64,000 bases of DNA. Source: an uncultured Christensenella sp. GTDB taxonomy: Bacteria > Bacillota > Clostridia > Christensenellales > UBA3700. Both the position numbers and the translations under genes were made by a program. The notes under the pieces are model-generated. The model saw only the letters and a program-made list of their open reading frames with translations, made no database searches and was not told the origin of the DNA. The number at the start of each line of letters is the position of its first letter. Position 1 is the stretch's first letter. The stretch lies in contig CAJTNW010000001.1 in the NCBI GenBank assembly GCA_910577795.1, positions 29,367 to 93,366 on the forward strand, in the 5' to 3' direction. Below, piece by piece: positions 8,400-17,089 of this stretch.

Positions 8400-10781
8400 T
8401 TATTTTTTATTATAAATTTTAGCAACAATAACTGTGCTATCATCTTTTGCACCACCTGCTGTTGCTTGGTGCAATATGTCTTCTGCCAGTTGTTCAGGAT
8501 TAGTGCTTGGGTTATTTATAATAATGTCACAAATACTATCTTGACCTAAATAGTCAGATATTCCGTCAGTAAACATTACCATAATATCCCCATCCATAAC
8601 AATGTGCCTATCCGTATAAGGTTTTGCTTCCTCTACAATACCCAAAGGCAATGCCCCACCGCCTAACAAATAGCACTTGTTGTTTCTGATAAGCAAACTT
8701 TGCGTTCCACCCAACTTGATTATATCAATTATTCCAGCAGTCAAATCCACCATTGCCAAGTCTATGCAAGTAAAAGTTTCGCTATTGTAAGTAGCAAGTA
8801 TTTTGTTAATTAATGATAGTATAGCATTGTTATTAAAACCAGCCTTATAAAAGTTTTCTATCATACCTATTGTAGAGGTGGAATTAAAGTTTGCAACCTC
8901 ACCACTACCCATACCATCACAAAGCACTAGCATAAACTTATCATACGCAACCTTTTGTATGCTAAAAGTATCCCCGCTAGCCCTGCTACCATCCATTGCA
9001 CAGGTTGCTACACCATACGTTATTGCATATTGAGGTGCTTGCTTTAGTGTTACAATATCAAACCCGGATATTTTGGACGGACTGCAGTCTACCACCTCAA
9101 AAACACCTTTTAGCACTTTGGATACCACATTTGGCAGTGCAGATTTGGAACTATCTTTTCGCCTTACAGTAAGAGTTACACCATACACACCATTTTCGCC
9201 ACTAACAACTATATCACGGCAAACAATGTTAAAATAATAAAGTTCGGTAATTATACTTTGCTCACTTTCCGTATCAAAAAATACTGCACTTCGTATTTCT
9301 GTACCCAAGGACATAAGCATGGCACTTAAACTTTGCATTTGCTCACCCAAAATAATCCTACCAGCACCAATTTGATTTTTCCTATACAAAAACTTAACTA
9401 ATTTTTGAGATTTATCCAAAACAAGATTAATAAGCGAATCTTGCTTAGTGCACCTACTTTGCAAAAATGGCGATAAATCGTCCTTTGTTACAATACCATT
9501 GTACATTGCCTTATCTACTATATCTTTTATTGCAAGTGTAGTATCACCACCCAGCATAGCCGAGCAAAACTTAAAATTAGGGCATTTGGAGCAATGTTCC
9601 ACAGCAATTTCACCAGCAAGTTCCAAACTATTATTTGCAGTAACAACCAGTTCCGTACCGCCTAAAACCCCACCTATTTCCGCAAAAACCTTTGCCATAT
9701 CACTTAGTTTTTTGCTTGTTTCTTGCCTATTTCGTAGCACAACTGAATGTTCTGCATTTTGACTTGTTCCCCCGCCAAACAAATGAACAAAGTGTTCTTT
9801 TGCATTTTTTGGTATAAGCAAAAATACTATCATACCAACAGCAACCGCTATAATATGAAAATAATCGTATTTGCCAAACGCGTTAAAATACATACCAACA
9901 AAAACGTCGCCTATTATAAAAGCAATTGCAGAAATATAAATGTTGCTTTTTGCAAAAAGCAAGGCAAAAGCCACGCAAAGCACAAGTCCGCCCGCTATCA
10001 TAATATTGCCACCCTCAAGTCCAGCGCCAATACCAAGCACAACCGCACCAACAAACCCAACCCCAATTTTGCCAGAAAATACAAGTATCATAAGTGCAAA
10101 GGTAGAAATAAGGTAAAATGGCTTAAACCCAAAAATATCTATAGCAAAAAGCCCTATAGATAGTGCAACAACCAAAGTGGCAAGTCCAAAAAGTTCGTCT
10201 TTTGCCAAGTGATATTTTGCACCCCTAACAATTACTGCATAAAGTGCAATAGTTGCAGTGTAAGTGAATATTTGAGATATAATTACCGCACAAACAGCAT
10301 GCACAAGTTGCCCTGTAGCGGTAAGATTAAACAAAATAACTGGCAACTGGCAAATTAAAGCATATAGGTTTGTTTGCAACATTTTCATAGGTCTTAACAA
10401 AAATTGATGCAACATTCTTGCCGCTATAAAAACAACAGCCGGCAAAACAGCAATAACAAACCTAGATACACTAAACCCAGTAACTATGCTAGACAAAATA
10501 TATCCGACTGACAATAAAAAAACGTTTTCTCTGCAATAAACCAAGCCTACAAATAAACCTAGAGTAAAAGGTGTAAGTCCTGCACTTGATTTTGCAAAAT
10601 TAAGCAAAATCATCATGGCAAAATAGCCTACATACTTAGCAATTTCCAACAGCAGAGTTTTTCGGTCTAAAGTATGCCTAGCCTCCCTGTACTTAAAGCC
10701 GTTTACTCTTTTTTTGCCATTATGTATAGGTAATTTTACCTCTTGCGTACCAATATCCTCAATTAATAAATCGTCTTTCAT
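8400..10781 (-). CDS. spoIIE: Stage II sporulation protein E (PP2C phosphatase)
   Basis: 793-aa membrane phosphatase that activates sigma-F in the forespore by dephosphorylating SpoIIAA. The first ~330 residues hold a hydrophobic block of about ten membrane segments. A central region follows (CSKCPNFKFC cluster, ~400-410). The C-terminal ~200 residues are the PP2C/SpoIIE domain with metal-binding LCDGMGSGEVA and MFTDGISDYLG. The length and order match SpoIIE. SD GAGGTAA precedes the ATG at 10781. Its place next to tilS and hpt matches Bacillota synteny and indicates a sporulating lineage. Confidence 0.95.
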   Translation of the reverse strand: MKDDLLIEDIGTQEVKLPIHNGKKRVNGFKYREARHTLDRKTLLLEIAKYVGYFAMMILLNFAKSSAGLTPFTLGLFVGLVYCRENVFLLSVGYILSSIVTGFSVSRFVIAVLPAVVFIAARMLHQFLLRPMKMLQTNLYALICQLPVILFNLTATGQLVHAVCAVIISQIFTYTATIALYAVIVRGAKYHLAKDELFGLATLVVALSIGLFAIDIFGFKPFYLISTFALMILVFSGKIGVGFVGAVVLGIGAGLEGGNIMIAGGLVLCVAFALLFAKSNIYISAIAFIIGDVFVGMYFNAFGKYDYFHIIAVAVGMIVFLLIPKNAKEHFVHLFGGGTSQNAEHSVVLRNRQETSKKLSDMAKVFAEIGGVLGGTELVVTANNSLELAGEIAVEHCSKCPNFKFCSAMLGGDTTLAIKDIVDKAMYNGIVTKDDLSPFLQSRCTKQDSLINLVLDKSQKLVKFLYRKNQIGAGRIILGEQMQSLSAMLMSLGTEIRSAVFFDTESEQSIITELYYFNIVCRDIVVSGENGVYGVTLTVRRKDSSKSALPNVVSKVLKGVFEVVDCSPSKISGFDIVTLKQAPQYAITYGVATCAMDGSRASGDTFSIQKVAYDKFMLVLCDGMGSGEVANFNSTSTIGMIENFYKAGFNNNAILSLINKILATYNSETFTCIDLAMVDLTAGIIDIIKLGGTQSLLIRNNKCYLLGGGALPLGIVEEAKPYTDRHIVMDGDIMVMFTDGISDYLGQDSICDIIINNPSTNPEQLAEDILHQATAGGAKDDSTVIVAKIYNKK

Positions 10782-10822
10782 ATACTTTACCTCAAATAGT
10801 GAATTCTTAAAAATAATACCAA

Positions 10823-10855
10823 AATTTAAGGCAAAATAAAATATTAATCTGTCAA
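10823..10855 (-). promoter_or_regulatory. Possible spoIIE promoter with 21-nt spacer
   Basis: On the minus strand, TTGACA (10855-10850) is followed after 21 nt by TAAATT (10828-10823). The -35 overlaps TGTCAAA (other strand), one mismatch from the Spo0A box TGTCGAA. Spo0A-activated spoIIE promoters of Bacillus also have long spacers. The match is suggestive only. Confidence 0.3.
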
Positions 10856-11006
10856 AAGAACTATAGTATTTTTCTTTTTTTGTAATAAATTATCAAAAAC
10901 AAAATTGCAATTAATAGACTTTTTCAACTTATCCTTATATATTTTGTAATATATATTATTTTTTCTATTAATCATTATTGTTATTATTAAATACATTTTG
11001 TAAAAC

Positions 11007-11042
11007 AAAAATCACTCTGCTTACCACAGAGTGATTTTTTAT
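11007..11042. terminator. Terminator of the GPH transporter gene
   Basis: Stem AAAATCACTCTG (11007-11018 region) pairs with CAGAGTGATTTT (11027-11038), T-rich on both sides. It begins about 25 nt after the transporter stop. Confidence 0.85.
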
Positions 11043-11064
11043 TTTATATTAATATCAACACTAA

Positions 11065-12870
11065 TTATTCAGCAGTTTCTTCAGTTTTCTCTTCCACTAC
11101 GTCAGTTTTGTCTTCGGTAACAACTTCTTCTGCAGTTTCCTCAGCCTTAACTTCTGCCTCTTCTTCAACAACTGGAGTTTCCTCTACTACTTCCTCAGTT
11201 TTCGCCTCAAGAGCCTCTTGAGTATCTACTGGCATAACAACTGGCTCTACTTCTACTGCTTGAGTATCATTAGCAGCATTTTCAACTACCTCAGTATTTT
11301 CTGCACCTTCAGCAGTAACTTCTGTCTCCAAAGTCATTGCGCTATCGTCCCCATTACCAAGACGTTTTGCGTTTAGTTCGTCAAGTATTCTTGTGTGCTC
11401 TTTGTCAGTAAGTTCATACTTAAGCATTGGGATAATTGACAATACCATACCAATTGCAGGAGGGATAGATACTAGGAAGAACATAATCATAGCAAAAGTT
11501 CTATATTCTTCAGCAAAAGTAACAAGACCAGAGTTTAGTGCTGAGTTCATACTAGTAATAGCATCTGTCTCATAACCAACTATCATATAGCAAAGACCTT
11601 GTATCATAACAGCAATACCTGCTGCAAGTTTTGTAAGGAATGACTGACCAGAGAAGAATACACCATCTGGACGAGTGCCGTTTTTGTGCTCTTCGTAGTC
11701 TACGCAGTCTGCTATCATCATTGACTGCAATACCATAATAAATCCTACACCAGCACTTGCAAGTAAGAAAGCAATTGCAAGTAAAATAATAGGAACACCA
11801 CCCAAAGTAGTTGGGAATATTAAATATAGTACAAATATTAATGCAAACGCAACACCAGAAACAATGTTCATCACATTAAATATAGTCTTTTTCTCAAACT
11901 TTTTGCAAAGGATAGGAGTTAAAGCCATAGCGCCAAATTGACCGCCAAATACACCAATAGCAATAGGACCATATTGTAACAAGATATTTTTAACAAAATC
12001 TGCAGTTGCACCATTGTTACCAAAATACATTGTCATAAGTGGCATTGCTAGGATAAGCAACAATTGGAATGGACTTCTAATAATACCAGAAATTAAAATT
12101 CTGCGGAAAGGTTTGTTACCCCACATAATTTTAAAGTTATCAATGATACCTCTCTTCTTTTCCTCTTCGCAGTCCACTCTTTCTTTTGCAAGTGCTGCAC
12201 ATTGGAATAGAATTGTACCAATAATAGCAAGTACGATAGCAACTATAATAAATGCTAATTGCAAGTTTTTAGCAACTTTATCAGAACCACCAGGTAGCAT
12301 ATTTGCCAAAGCCTGAGCAATTGGAACCATGATAAATCCTAAAGCACCACCAATACCCGCAACCATTCTTGCAAGTGATAAAAGATTAGTACGTTTAGAC
12401 TCATGTGCTGTCATACGAGATGCAATACCCCAAAGAGGAATATCCGCTGCAGTATACAACATACCCCAAAGGATATACGAAATACCTGCCCAAGCAATTA
12501 TCATAACATTAGCACCAACACTGTTTGATTTACTATAAATACCATTAGCAAAACATAGTATAGTACCTATCATAATAATGACTGGCATAAAAATCAAATA
12601 CGGTCTGCACTTACCCCACTTGCTTTTTGTTTTATCTACGAAAGTACCCATCATTGGGTCATTAATTGCGTCCCATACACGTGCTATTGCCATAATAACA
12701 GAAATAGCCATTGCAGGAAGAGCAATAACATTGCTGAAATAGAATGCTAAGCCAGAACTAATAATACCATAAATGATATTCTGACCAGCCATACCAATTA
12801 AGTAGCCATTGCGCTCTTTCGCAGTATAAGAAAGAGGGTCATTTTCTACTTTTTTTCTTACTTTTGCCAT
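11065..12870 (-). CDS. GPH-family (MelB-like) sugar:cation symporter with acidic tail
   Basis: 601-aa transporter. Residues ~20-480 form twelve membrane segments of the glycoside-pentoside-hexuronide family, with the family signature DAINDPMMGTFVDKTKSKWG-RPYL near residues 70-92, and YEEHKNGTRPDGVFFSGQSF in the second half. The last ~110 residues are cytoplasmic, almost entirely Glu/Val/Thr/Ala (runs such as VVEEKTEETAE), which the family normally lacks. SD GGGTGA precedes the ATG at 12870. The substrate is unknown. It is a single gene with its own terminator. A second GPH transporter with a different long tail is at 52.5-55.0 kb. Confidence 0.88.
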   Translation of the reverse strand: MAKVRKKVENDPLSYTAKERNGYLIGMAGQNIIYGIISSGLAFYFSNVIALPAMAISVIMAIARVWDAINDPMMGTFVDKTKSKWGKCRPYLIFMPVIIMIGTILCFANGIYSKSNSVGANVMIIAWAGISYILWGMLYTAADIPLWGIASRMTAHESKRTNLLSLARMVAGIGGALGFIMVPIAQALANMLPGGSDKVAKNLQLAFIIVAIVLAIIGTILFQCAALAKERVDCEEEKKRGIIDNFKIMWGNKPFRRILISGIIRSPFQLLLILAMPLMTMYFGNNGATADFVKNILLQYGPIAIGVFGGQFGAMALTPILCKKFEKKTIFNVMNIVSGVAFALIFVLYLIFPTTLGGVPIILLAIAFLLASAGVGFIMVLQSMMIADCVDYEEHKNGTRPDGVFFSGQSFLTKLAAGIAVMIQGLCYMIVGYETDAITSMNSALNSGLVTFAEEYRTFAMIMFFLVSIPPAIGMVLSIIPMLKYELTDKEHTRILDELNAKRLGNGDDSAMTLETEVTAEGAENTEVVENAANDTQAVEVEPVVMPVDTQEALEAKTEEVVEETPVVEEEAEVKAEETAEEVVTEDKTDVVEEKTEETAE

Positions 12871-13117
12871 AACTTCACCCTTTAACCTTATTATAATTTA
12901 AAAAGTTGATATTAATCTAAATCTTTAAAAAATTACAAAGTAAGTATATCATATATTTTATTTATATTCAATATTTTTTTTAAAATTAAACATACATTTT
13001 ACACAATTTTTTTTATTACCATAAATTATAGCCAGTTTGTTTCTTTAATTTTTAAATATGTTACCTTTCTACCATTTTTTACCATAGCCATACCTTGCTT
13101 ATTGATAAACCAAAGTA

Positions 13118-13146
13118 TTGACTTTTTTAATAAACTTTGTTATATT
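13118..13146 (+). promoter_or_regulatory. Promoter of the 147-aa orphan
   Basis: TTGACT (13118-13123), 17 nt, TATATT (13141-13146), about 40 nt before the ATG at 13186. The remainder of the divergent gap 12871-13117 shows nothing else I can name. Confidence 0.65.
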
Positions 13147-13185
13147 TATTATACTCAAAAACAATTAAATTAAAAAAGGATTATT

Positions 13186-13629
13186 ATGTTACCCCTAAAC
13201 GAATTACACAAAATTTTAACAGACAATAATATAAATGTATCTGAATTTACACCACAAAATATTTGCAAAATTTATGGCAGCAACTTGAATAACGAAAAAG
13301 TATTATCCCTTTTGCAAGAAATGGTGCTTGCAGTAATAGACTTTGATACTCCGCTTTATGACATATTGGCATACGCAGACGATTTTGAAAAAGATTTGAA
13401 TTTGGAAGAAGGCACAACTTTTGTTTGTGATATATTGTATATAGTAATATCTAATATGTTAGTATGTAAGGAAAATGCAGACCGCCTTATGGACTTGATA
13501 GAAGATGCCGACATTTTGGACGCATACAATGCACTAATGCAAGATTACAAACAATTTTTATCCGAAAAGCAAATAAACTTGCTAAAGGAACTTGCAAAAA
13601 ACACTTTTGATAGTGCTGTTTTGGTGTGA
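13186..13629 (+). CDS. Hypothetical protein, 147 aa
   Basis: Acidic, soluble, probably all-helical protein with no domain I recognise. There is no signal peptide or membrane segment. It reads like a small helical adaptor (LLQEMVLAVIDFDTPLYDILAYADDFEKDL). SD AAAAAGGATTATT precedes the ATG and a good promoter lies upstream, so it is very likely expressed. It converges on the PP2C gene, whose stop is only 2 nt away. No function is proposed. Confidence 0.75.
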   Translation: MLPLNELHKILTDNNINVSEFTPQNICKIYGSNLNNEKVLSLLQEMVLAVIDFDTPLYDILAYADDFEKDLNLEEGTTFVCDILYIVISNMLVCKENADRLMDLIEDADILDAYNALMQDYKQFLSEKQINLLKELAKNTFDSAVLV

Positions 13630-13631
13630 TA

Positions 13632-14435
13632 TTAGACTATAAATCGCAAATAAGTTCTGTCATCAAAAGATATATCACCTATCTTAACACCCTTAGTACT
13701 ACATAATTCGCTTATACATAAAATATCTTTTTTTAATAACTTTTTTAATTTTTCTTCACTTTTTTCTAAAGTGTTTTCTATGACGGGATAACCATCACTA
13801 CACATGATTATTTCGTCTTTTTTCTTTATCTTTTCTATTTTAATAAAACTTTCAATAATGTCCGTTCCATTAATACAAGGATAACCATTTTGATTGTTAA
13901 AATTTGCAAAGTTGTTTGCTTGATTTATTAAATCATTTATTATTGCTTGCCTACCAATATCATTTTGTCTAATTTCACTTATAGAAACACCATTATTAAG
14001 AGCATTTTTAATAATTTCTGCCCTTTTTTGTGATAAAACTTTATCTGCATTTTTTATAATTTTATATGTTTTCCCATTAACTGAATATGCACAGTCGCCA
14101 TACAAAATAATTTCTTCTCTTTGCAAATTGCAAATCAATATTGAAGCCGCTGGAGTATCAAGATTTTTAATATCTAAACTTTTAACACTTTCTTTGAGAA
14201 AGTTATTAATAAATGTTAAAATTTCTATTGGAGTGTCTTTGGGATTAACCTTTTTTAAGGCTTCTTTTATTTTTTGCATTGCAAATCTTCCGCTAGAGAT
14301 TCCTTGTATATTTCCACTTTTTTTTGATGTTGCCCCATCAATTACCGCTACAAAGGAATTATCAATATAATAGCCATCTTCATTTGCTTGTTCCATACCA
14401 GTTTTAGCAATTGTAAAACTTTCAATTAATTTCAT
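13632..14435 (-). CDS. PP2C-like serine/threonine phosphatase
   Basis: 267-aa single-domain protein of the PP2C fold. Metal-site motifs are visible in order: E-QANEDGYY (residue ~16), AVIDGATS (~31), LYGDCAYSV (~112), MCSDGYPVI (~209) and C-terminal ISFDDRTYL (~257). It probably removes phosphate from protein Ser/Thr or from a small molecule. Its ATG at 14435 overlaps the stop of the membrane Nudix-like gene by 4 nt (ATGA-type junction), with GGGGAT upstream, so the two are translationally coupled. The partner kinase is not visible nearby. Resemblance to SpoIIE is only at fold level. Confidence 0.75.
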   Translation of the reverse strand: MKLIESFTIAKTGMEQANEDGYYIDNSFVAVIDGATSKKSGNIQGISSGRFAMQKIKEALKKVNPKDTPIEILTFINNFLKESVKSLDIKNLDTPAASILICNLQREEIILYGDCAYSVNGKTYKIIKNADKVLSQKRAEIIKNALNNGVSISEIRQNDIGRQAIINDLINQANNFANFNNQNGYPCINGTDIIESFIKIEKIKKKDEIIMCSDGYPVIENTLEKSEEKLKKLLKKDILCISELCSTKGVKIGDISFDDRTYLRFIV

Positions 14436-15826
14436 ACAATATCCCCATTATTTAAATAATTAATAAACAAAGCCAAAGTTCCAGTAGAGGTAGGAACAGA
14501 CTTATAAAACTTGCCTTTTATAGTCATTCCATCAGGTGATATATATATTTCTTTTAACTCCTCTTTTTTTATAAAAAATATTTTATATCCATCTACTTTA
14601 TAACCTAAATCCGTTTTCTCAAACATTCTTTGCATTTTAGAAACACCTTTTAAATATGCTTGTTTCAATTCATTACTTGTCACATTTATTTTTGTATAAA
14701 AGAATAACTGAGGCTTACCGCCTTCAACCAATTCTCTATAAAAGCCTAAAACACTATTAAAAGATAATTCTGAAAAAATTTCACTTTCCTTTTGATTATA
14801 ATTTTCTAATTTTTCAAGTCTAAGTTCGTCTTTAATTTCATTTTTAATTGCATTAACAATTCCTTGTTTAGTCAATTCTAATTTTTCATTTAACGCGTAT
14901 TTACTTTTAAGTGATGCCCCAACACTTGTTTGCATAGTGTTTTTTGCTATGGAAACTTTTTTATGCCTAAAAACAAAAACAATATGCCCATCTATTGTTT
15001 CAATAAAACCATTAAATCCAATATGATTTGATAATTTAGACTCCTCTAAACTTTGCAAAAATGGACCATACGCAAATAACTCTCTAATAGTTAATCCATC
15101 AACTTTAAAATCAATTGCTCGATTAGTAAGCAAAGAATTATAATAATTAGTACGCGAAAAATTAAGTTGTACTTTATTATCTTCTTGACTAATACCACAA
15201 CAACGAATATTCAATTGATTATAAGTATTTGAAAAATCATGTGCTTTATATATCTCGCTAATTTTCTTTTCTACTATTTCTGGCAGTTGATAAAATTTAT
15301 CTTTGTTATCAACAATATTTACTTCTTTATTAACAAAAGATACTATTTCTGTAATAGGTATTTTATATTCATCTTCTTGATTATTATATTGCTTATAATT
15401 ACATTTTGTGTTTTTTCTACCAATTTTTGAATTTTTTGAATTTATATTCCTATATGTTACAGGAGTAATCGTTGAATAAATACTCAACAACTCATTATAA
15501 TCCTCTTTCAATTTTTCTTTATCTTCTTTACGCAACTTTATTGCTCTTACAATTATATTGGTTATTACATTTAAAATAAACACAGCAATAACGGCAGAAA
15601 ACACTTTTAAATCAAAATAAGAATTAAAGTCGTATTTTTTAGGTAAAACTAAAGTAAGTATAATACACAAAGCAAACGCAAATACATTTACTAACATATA
15701 AATAAAATCTTTACTTGTAAAAAGTTTCCCTAAAATTATCTTGTTTCTCTTTTTTTGTTTTATAATTTTATAATCTTTTTCCATTTTTATTAAATATCTC
15801 CAACTGATATAAATAAATAATATCAT
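14432..15826 (-). CDS. Membrane protein with a Nudix-like cytoplasmic domain
   Basis: 464 aa. Two membrane segments (~43-63 and ~74-97) are preceded by a short basic tail. A coiled, charged linker follows, and from ~265 a domain resembling Nudix hydrolases: GFNGFIETIDGHIVFVFRH, then SVGASLK, then AIKNEIKDEL, which keeps the E..(D/E)E metal ligands of the Nudix box REUxEE but has Asn for Arg. This suggests hydrolysis or sensing of a nucleoside-diphosphate derivative at the membrane; catalysis is uncertain. It overlaps the downstream PP2C gene by 4 nt. The start is unsure: the ATG at 15826 lacks an SD, and a second ATG (MEKDYK) lies 14 codons in. Confidence 0.6.
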   Translation of the reverse strand: MILFIYISWRYLIKMEKDYKIIKQKKRNKIILGKLFTSKDFIYMLVNVFAFALCIILTLVLPKKYDFNSYFDLKVFSAVIAVFILNVITNIIVRAIKLRKEDKEKLKEDYNELLSIYSTITPVTYRNINSKNSKIGRKNTKCNYKQYNNQEDEYKIPITEIVSFVNKEVNIVDNKDKFYQLPEIVEKKISEIYKAHDFSNTYNQLNIRCCGISQEDNKVQLNFSRTNYYNSLLTNRAIDFKVDGLTIRELFAYGPFLQSLEESKLSNHIGFNGFIETIDGHIVFVFRHKKVSIAKNTMQTSVGASLKSKYALNEKLELTKQGIVNAIKNEIKDELRLEKLENYNQKESEIFSELSFNSVLGFYRELVEGGKPQLFFYTKINVTSNELKQAYLKGVSKMQRMFEKTDLGYKVDGYKIFFIKKEELKEIYISPDGMTIKGKFYKSVPTSTGTLALFINYLNNGDIV

Positions 15827-15874
15827 TAAATCTTTTATAAGTCAATATTGATTTATTTTTAAAACAGACAAAAC

Positions 15875-15907
15875 AAAAAATACTGAGGAGTTCCTCAGTA
15901 TTTTTTG
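15875..15907. terminator. Bidirectional terminator
   Basis: Stem AAAAAATACTGAGGA (15875-15889) with TCCTCAGTATTTTTT (15892-15906): 15 bp with a 2-nt gap, A/T-rich on both sides. It lies just beyond the end of the frameshifted HTH gene. Confidence 0.85.
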
Positions 15908-15910
15908 TTA

Positions 15911-16152
15911 TTAATTGTAATCAACATTATTTTTATCAAAAATCTTATCGTCTAAAAATTCTTGTATTGTCATATCAAAAGCATCAACAATTTTATAAAG
16001 TGTTGTTAAGGTAATGGTTTTATTTTTTCTGCAAATATTCTATCCATTGCTCCATGTGCTATACCTGACTTTTGTTCGAGTTTATATTGGGTAAAATCTT
16101 TTTCATTCATTAATTTAATTATTCTACGAGCAACTGCATTATTTATTGTCAT
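15911..16152 (-). pseudogene. XRE-family HTH regulator, frameshifted
   Basis: A Cro/CI-type HTH protein of about 80 aa is encoded in two frames. The first frame runs from the ATG at 16152 (SD AAGGTGG, 6 nt) through NAVARRIIKLMNEK and SGIAHGAMDRIFAEK, then hits a stop. The second frame continues as TITLTTLYKIVDAFDMTIQE to a stop at 15911. The junction is a run of six A (T6 at 16023-16028 on the plus strand); seven would restore one frame and give NKTITLTTLYKI, the normal HTH context. The total length of 242 nt is one short of a codon multiple. It is either a real broken gene, a phase-variable run or a sequencing error. Confidence 0.75.
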
Positions 16153-16310
16153 TAACAACCACCTTTTCATGTTTTATATAAAACAAAAAATGTTAATTGA
16201 CTAAATCATAAATTATGAAACATAAAAAAATTAAATCAAATTATATGCCTTATTCTATTTATCTTTAGTCTTATTACCATTATAGCAAAAATAATTTACC
16301 AATATATACC

Positions 16311-16346
16311 TTTAAAAAGGTGTCTTTGTAAATACACCTTTTTAAA
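16311..16346. terminator. Long hairpin, terminator-like
   Basis: TTTAAAAAGGTGT (16311-16323) pairs with ACACCTTTTTAAA (16334-16346): 13 bp, 10-nt loop. No convincing gene ends here on either strand within 150 nt, so it may insulate the promoter at 16369-16377 or be a relic. Confidence 0.5.
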
Positions 16347-16368
16347 GCCGTAGTTTTAATAATACTTT

Positions 16369-16377
16369 TGGTATAAT
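16369..16377 (+). promoter_or_regulatory. Extended -10 promoter of the SLOG-like gene
   Basis: TGG-TATAAT (TG at 16369-16370, TATAAT at 16372-16377) is an extended -10 element about 34 nt before the ATG at 16411. The -35 region is weak. Confidence 0.55.
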
Positions 16378-16410
16378 GTTTTTAACACTTACATTAGGAG
16401 AAATATTTTT

Positions 16411-16869
16411 ATGTACAAGCAAATAGCACTAATTGGAAGTCCATTTATATTCCAATACAACAACATTGATGAGCAACTAAAAAATTATTTAGAAGAAGAA
16501 ATAAAAAATGGGTGTTCTCACTTTTTAGTAGGAAACCTTTATGATTTTGATAATAAAGTTTTTGAGATTTTTAGAAAATTGAAAAAAGACTATCCTCAAA
16601 TACAAATAACCCAAGTAGTTAACGAATATAATGCGTATAACTACAAAGTAAAAAATTATAGCAGAGTATACGAAACAAATTACTTGTTTTTAGAATTAGA
16701 AGAAATTGATATGACTGGTAACTTATTAGAATTACACAAGTTTATGGTAGATAACTCTGATAAAATAATAAGTTGTTACAACACTGCAAATGATATTCCT
16801 TTTATGGAAATATTTAATTACGCAATATCTAATCAAAAAGAGATTATAAACTTTTTTGAATTTATTTAA
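16411..16869 (+). CDS. Possible SLOG/DUF1273-like (YpsA-type) protein
   Basis: 152-aa soluble alpha/beta protein. The order ALIGSPF, then a helix, then NGCSHFLVGNLYDFDNKVFEIFRKLKKDYPQIQI, and later LLELHKFMVDNSDKIISCYN resembles the DUF1273/YpsA branch of the SLOG superfamily, including the ..DHSD..(L/I).Y. segment near the C-terminus. The usual glycine-rich GG.lGvD loop is not conserved (VGNLYDFD), so ligand binding may be altered. SLOG proteins bind nucleotides or nucleotide derivatives. SD TAGGAG precedes the ATG. The assignment is tentative; it could be an unrelated Rossmann-like protein. Confidence 0.4.
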   Translation: MYKQIALIGSPFIFQYNNIDEQLKNYLEEEIKNGCSHFLVGNLYDFDNKVFEIFRKLKKDYPQIQITQVVNEYNAYNYKVKNYSRVYETNYLFLELEEIDMTGNLLELHKFMVDNSDKIISCYNTANDIPFMEIFNYAISNQKEIINFFEFI

Positions 16870-16889
16870 AATTGCCATCTTTGCAATTT

Positions 16890-16914
16890 ACTATCCATTT
16901 TTGATAGTTTTTTG
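16890..16914 (+). terminator. First terminator after the SLOG-like gene
   Basis: ACTATC (16890-16895) and GATAGT (16903-16908), then TTTTTTG. Short, but 20 nt after the stop and followed by a stronger one. Confidence 0.5.
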
Positions 16915-16930
16915 CATCTTTTTAAACTCT

Positions 16931-16968
16931 CTACACTATACTTAAACAAGCATAGTGTAGGTTTTTTC
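16931..16968 (+). terminator. Second terminator after the SLOG-like gene
   Basis: CTACACTAT (16931-16939) pairs with ATAGTGTAG (16952-16960) and is followed by GTTTTTTC. Confidence 0.75.
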
Positions 16969-17038
16969 ATCAAAAATTTTCCCCTTTAAATTATAAAACC
17001 CCAACAAAAAACTTTTAAATAAATTAAATACAACTACT

Positions 17039-17079
17039 ATTTTAGGGAACTTTTTGACATATTTTAAGTTCCCTAAAAT
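17039..17079. repeat. 14-bp perfect inverted repeat
   Basis: ATTTTAGGGAACTT (17039-17052) and AAGTTCCCTAAAAT (17066-17079) are separated by 13 nt. No T-run follows in either direction, so it is not a standard terminator. Confidence 0.8.
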
Positions 17080-17089
17080 TTATTTATGC

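Noticed and set aside
9747..10163. A 138-aa plus-strand open frame, Lys/Asn-rich
   Set aside because: It is antisense to the spoIIE membrane domain, which is a clear family member; no independent signal.
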